This document shows, in pieces, positions 62,822 through 64,000 of a DNA stretch of 64,000 nt. Made by a program: the position numbers and the translations under genes. The notes beneath the pieces are model-generated. The model worked only from the letters and a program-made list of their open reading frames with translations, was not told the origin of the DNA and searched no databases. The stretch covers positions 3,671,001 to 3,735,000 of the forward strand of contig NZ_CP078143.1 in the NCBI RefSeq assembly GCF_019891395.1, read 5' to 3'. Within the stretch, counting starts at the first letter, position 1. Each line of letters starts with the position of its first letter. The DNA is from Nitratireductor kimnyeongensis. Lineage in GTDB: Bacteria; Pseudomonadota; Alphaproteobacteria; Rhizobiales; Rhizobiaceae.

Positions 62822-64000
62822 CTAATCATCGAGAACCCAGGTATCCTTTGTCCCTCCTCCTTGTGAGGAGTTGACCACGAGGGATCCCTTCTTCAACGCC
62901 ACCCTTGTAAGCCCACCCGGCACGATCCGAATGCGATCCGACACGAGAACGAAAGGACGCAGATCCACATGGCGTGGAGCCAGGCCCTTGCTGGTAAGGA
63001 TCGGACAGGTGGAAAGCGATAGCGTCGGCTGGGCGATATAGTTTTTCGGGCGGGCCTTCAGTTTCTTTGCAAAGGCCGCCCTCTCCTTCTTCGAAGCGGC
63101 AGGCCCCACAAGCATCCCATATCCGCCTGATCCATGGACTTCCTTGACGACCAGTTCGTCCAGATGCTCCAGAACATAGGCGAGGCTGTCCGGCTCCGAG
63201 CAGCGCCAGGTGGGGACATTGGGCAAAATTGCCTTGCGACCCGTATAGAACTCCACAATCTCCGGCATATAGGAATAGATCGCCTTGTCGTCGCAAATCC
63301 CGGTCCCTGGAGCGTTCGCGATTGTGATCTTGCCGGCCCGATAGACATCCATGATGCCCGGCACTCCGAGGACAGAGTCCGGCCGGAAGGTCAACGGATC
63401 GAGATAGTCGTCGTCAATCCTGCGATAGAGAACATCAATACGCCGGTAGCCCTGTGTGGTTCGCATGGCCACATGGCCATCCACCACACGGAGATCCGAT
63501 CCCTCCACGAGCTCCACACCCATCTGGTCCGCCAGGAACGCGTGCTCGAAATAGGCTGAATTGAAGCTTCCGGGTGTCAGGACGGCGATGGTCGGTTTTC
63601 CCTCGCAAAGCTCCGGCTTCACGCGAGCCAGAGAATCGCGAAGGAGCTGCGGGTAGTTCTCGACGGGCCGCACCTTCACCTGTTGAAACAGCTCCGGAAA
63701 GAGCTGCATCATCGTTTCCCGGTTTTCCAACATATAGGAGACCCCGGAGGGGGTGCGGGCATTGTCTTCCAGAACGAAGAAGTCATCTTCCCCGGTCCGA
63801 ACAATGTCGACGCCGGTGATGTGGGTATACACCCCTCCAGGTGGTTTCACGCCGATCATTTCCGGCAAGAACGCCTCATTTCCAGAGATGATCTCGCGGG
63901 GTATGCGCCCTGCGCGCAGAATTTCCTGTCGATGATAGATGTCTTCCAAAAACGCATTGAGCGCCTGAACACGCTGCTCTATCCCCTGGACGAGTCGGCG
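62822..64000 (-). CDS. Circularly permuted ATP-grasp family protein (N terminus beyond window)
   Basis: The last 392 residues of a permuted ATP-grasp protein (COG2308) are visible; the frame is open through the window end, so the N terminus is missing. Family segments include DGVDIVRT-like GVDIVRTGEDDFFVLEDN, TPSGVSYMLENRETM, LTPGSFNSAYFEHAFLADQM and VVKEVHGSGGYGMLVGP, with ATP-binding lysine and glycine-rich loop. It is the first gene of the Anbu operon. Such enzymes are thought to form amide bonds on peptides, feeding or matching the action of the Anbu peptidase. Confidence 0.92.
   Translation of the reverse strand, partial: RRLVQGIEQRVQALNAFLEDIYHRQEILRAGRIPREIISGNEAFLPEMIGVKPPGGVYTHITGVDIVRTGEDDFFVLEDNARTPSGVSYMLENRETMMQLFPELFQQVKVRPVENYPQLLRDSLARVKPELCEGKPTIAVLTPGSFNSAYFEHAFLADQMGVELVEGSDLRVVDGHVAMRTTQGYRRIDVLYRRIDDDYLDPLTFRPDSVLGVPGIMDVYRAGKITIANAPGTGICDDKAIYSYMPEIVEFYTGRKAILPNVPTWRCSEPDSLAYVLEHLDELVVKEVHGSGGYGMLVGPAASKKERAAFAKKLKARPKNYIAQPTLSLSTCPILTSKGLAPRHVDLRPFVLVSDRIRIVPGGLTRVALKKGSLVVNSSQGGGTKDTWVLDD

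Overview
The window is a stretch of chromosome from an alphaproteobacterium of the order Hyphomicrobiales (Rhizobiales), most likely a Phyllobacteriaceae-type genus such as Mesorhizobium or Nitratireductor. This placement rests on the rlpA-dacF-tmk-holB-metG-tatD block, the rhizobial glycerol operon glpR-D-S-T-P-Q-U-V, a phosphatidylcholine synthase, and the moderately high GC. Both edges cut a gene: a TetR regulator on the left and a circularly permuted ATP-grasp protein on the right. No insertion sequence, prophage or CRISPR array was seen; the only RNA gene found is one tRNA-Lys.

Layout. 1-7.8 kb is a catabolic and uptake cluster for an unidentified organic acid: TetR and a DapA-like lyase, then after a terminator an FCD regulator, a complete tripartite tricarboxylate transporter (TctC, TctB, TctA), a dehydrogenase, an RraA-type aldolase and a cupin dioxygenase. 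8.2-16.3 kb is a housekeeping block for cell wall (rlpA, D,D-carboxypeptidase), DNA precursor and replication (tmk, holB), translation (metG, ybaK) and two metal-dependent hydrolases. 16.5-17.4 kb is an aldose epimerase on the minus strand.

17.4-22.5 kb is the accessory region and the most interesting part. One minus-strand gene set encodes a protein with an M3-like metalloprotease domain followed by a degenerate HlyC-like domain, an intact but small HlyC-type acyltransferase, a 77-residue acidic peptide with 13 glycines at exact four-residue spacing, an ABC exporter without a C39 peptidase domain, and an HlyD adaptor. I read this as a candidate biosynthesis and secretion system for an acylated or proteolytically matured glycine-zipper peptide. 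The peptide has no lysine, so the usual HlyC acceptor is missing. The gene set sits between the housekeeping block and speD-speE behind a very AT-rich upstream region.

22.8-29.7 kb holds speD-speE (spermidine), a glutathione transferase, and a four-gene BMP-type nucleoside ABC transporter. 29.8-32.1 kb is a compact DUF2182-DUF1326-pcs operon. 32.1-42.1 kb holds a UbiH-like hydroxylase, an AEC transporter, hspQ, an IalB-like protein, a peptide-binding protein, a DsbA/FrnE protein, mfd and sdhE. 42.2-49.5 kb holds recG, a DUF502 membrane protein, glmS, glmU, ccdA and tRNA-Lys.

49.6-59.7 kb is a nearly complete glycerol system: repressor GlpR, glycerol-3-phosphate dehydrogenase GlpD, an ABC importer (GlpS, GlpT, GlpP, GlpQ, GlpU, GlpV) and glycerol kinase GlpK. 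Strong hairpins lie around glpV, and a clear inverted repeat precedes glpR. After a small DUF4864 protein, the window ends in the four-gene Anbu operon (ATP-grasp, alpha-E, transglutaminase-like, Anbu peptidase). Functions are assigned from sequence reading alone; no database search was run.
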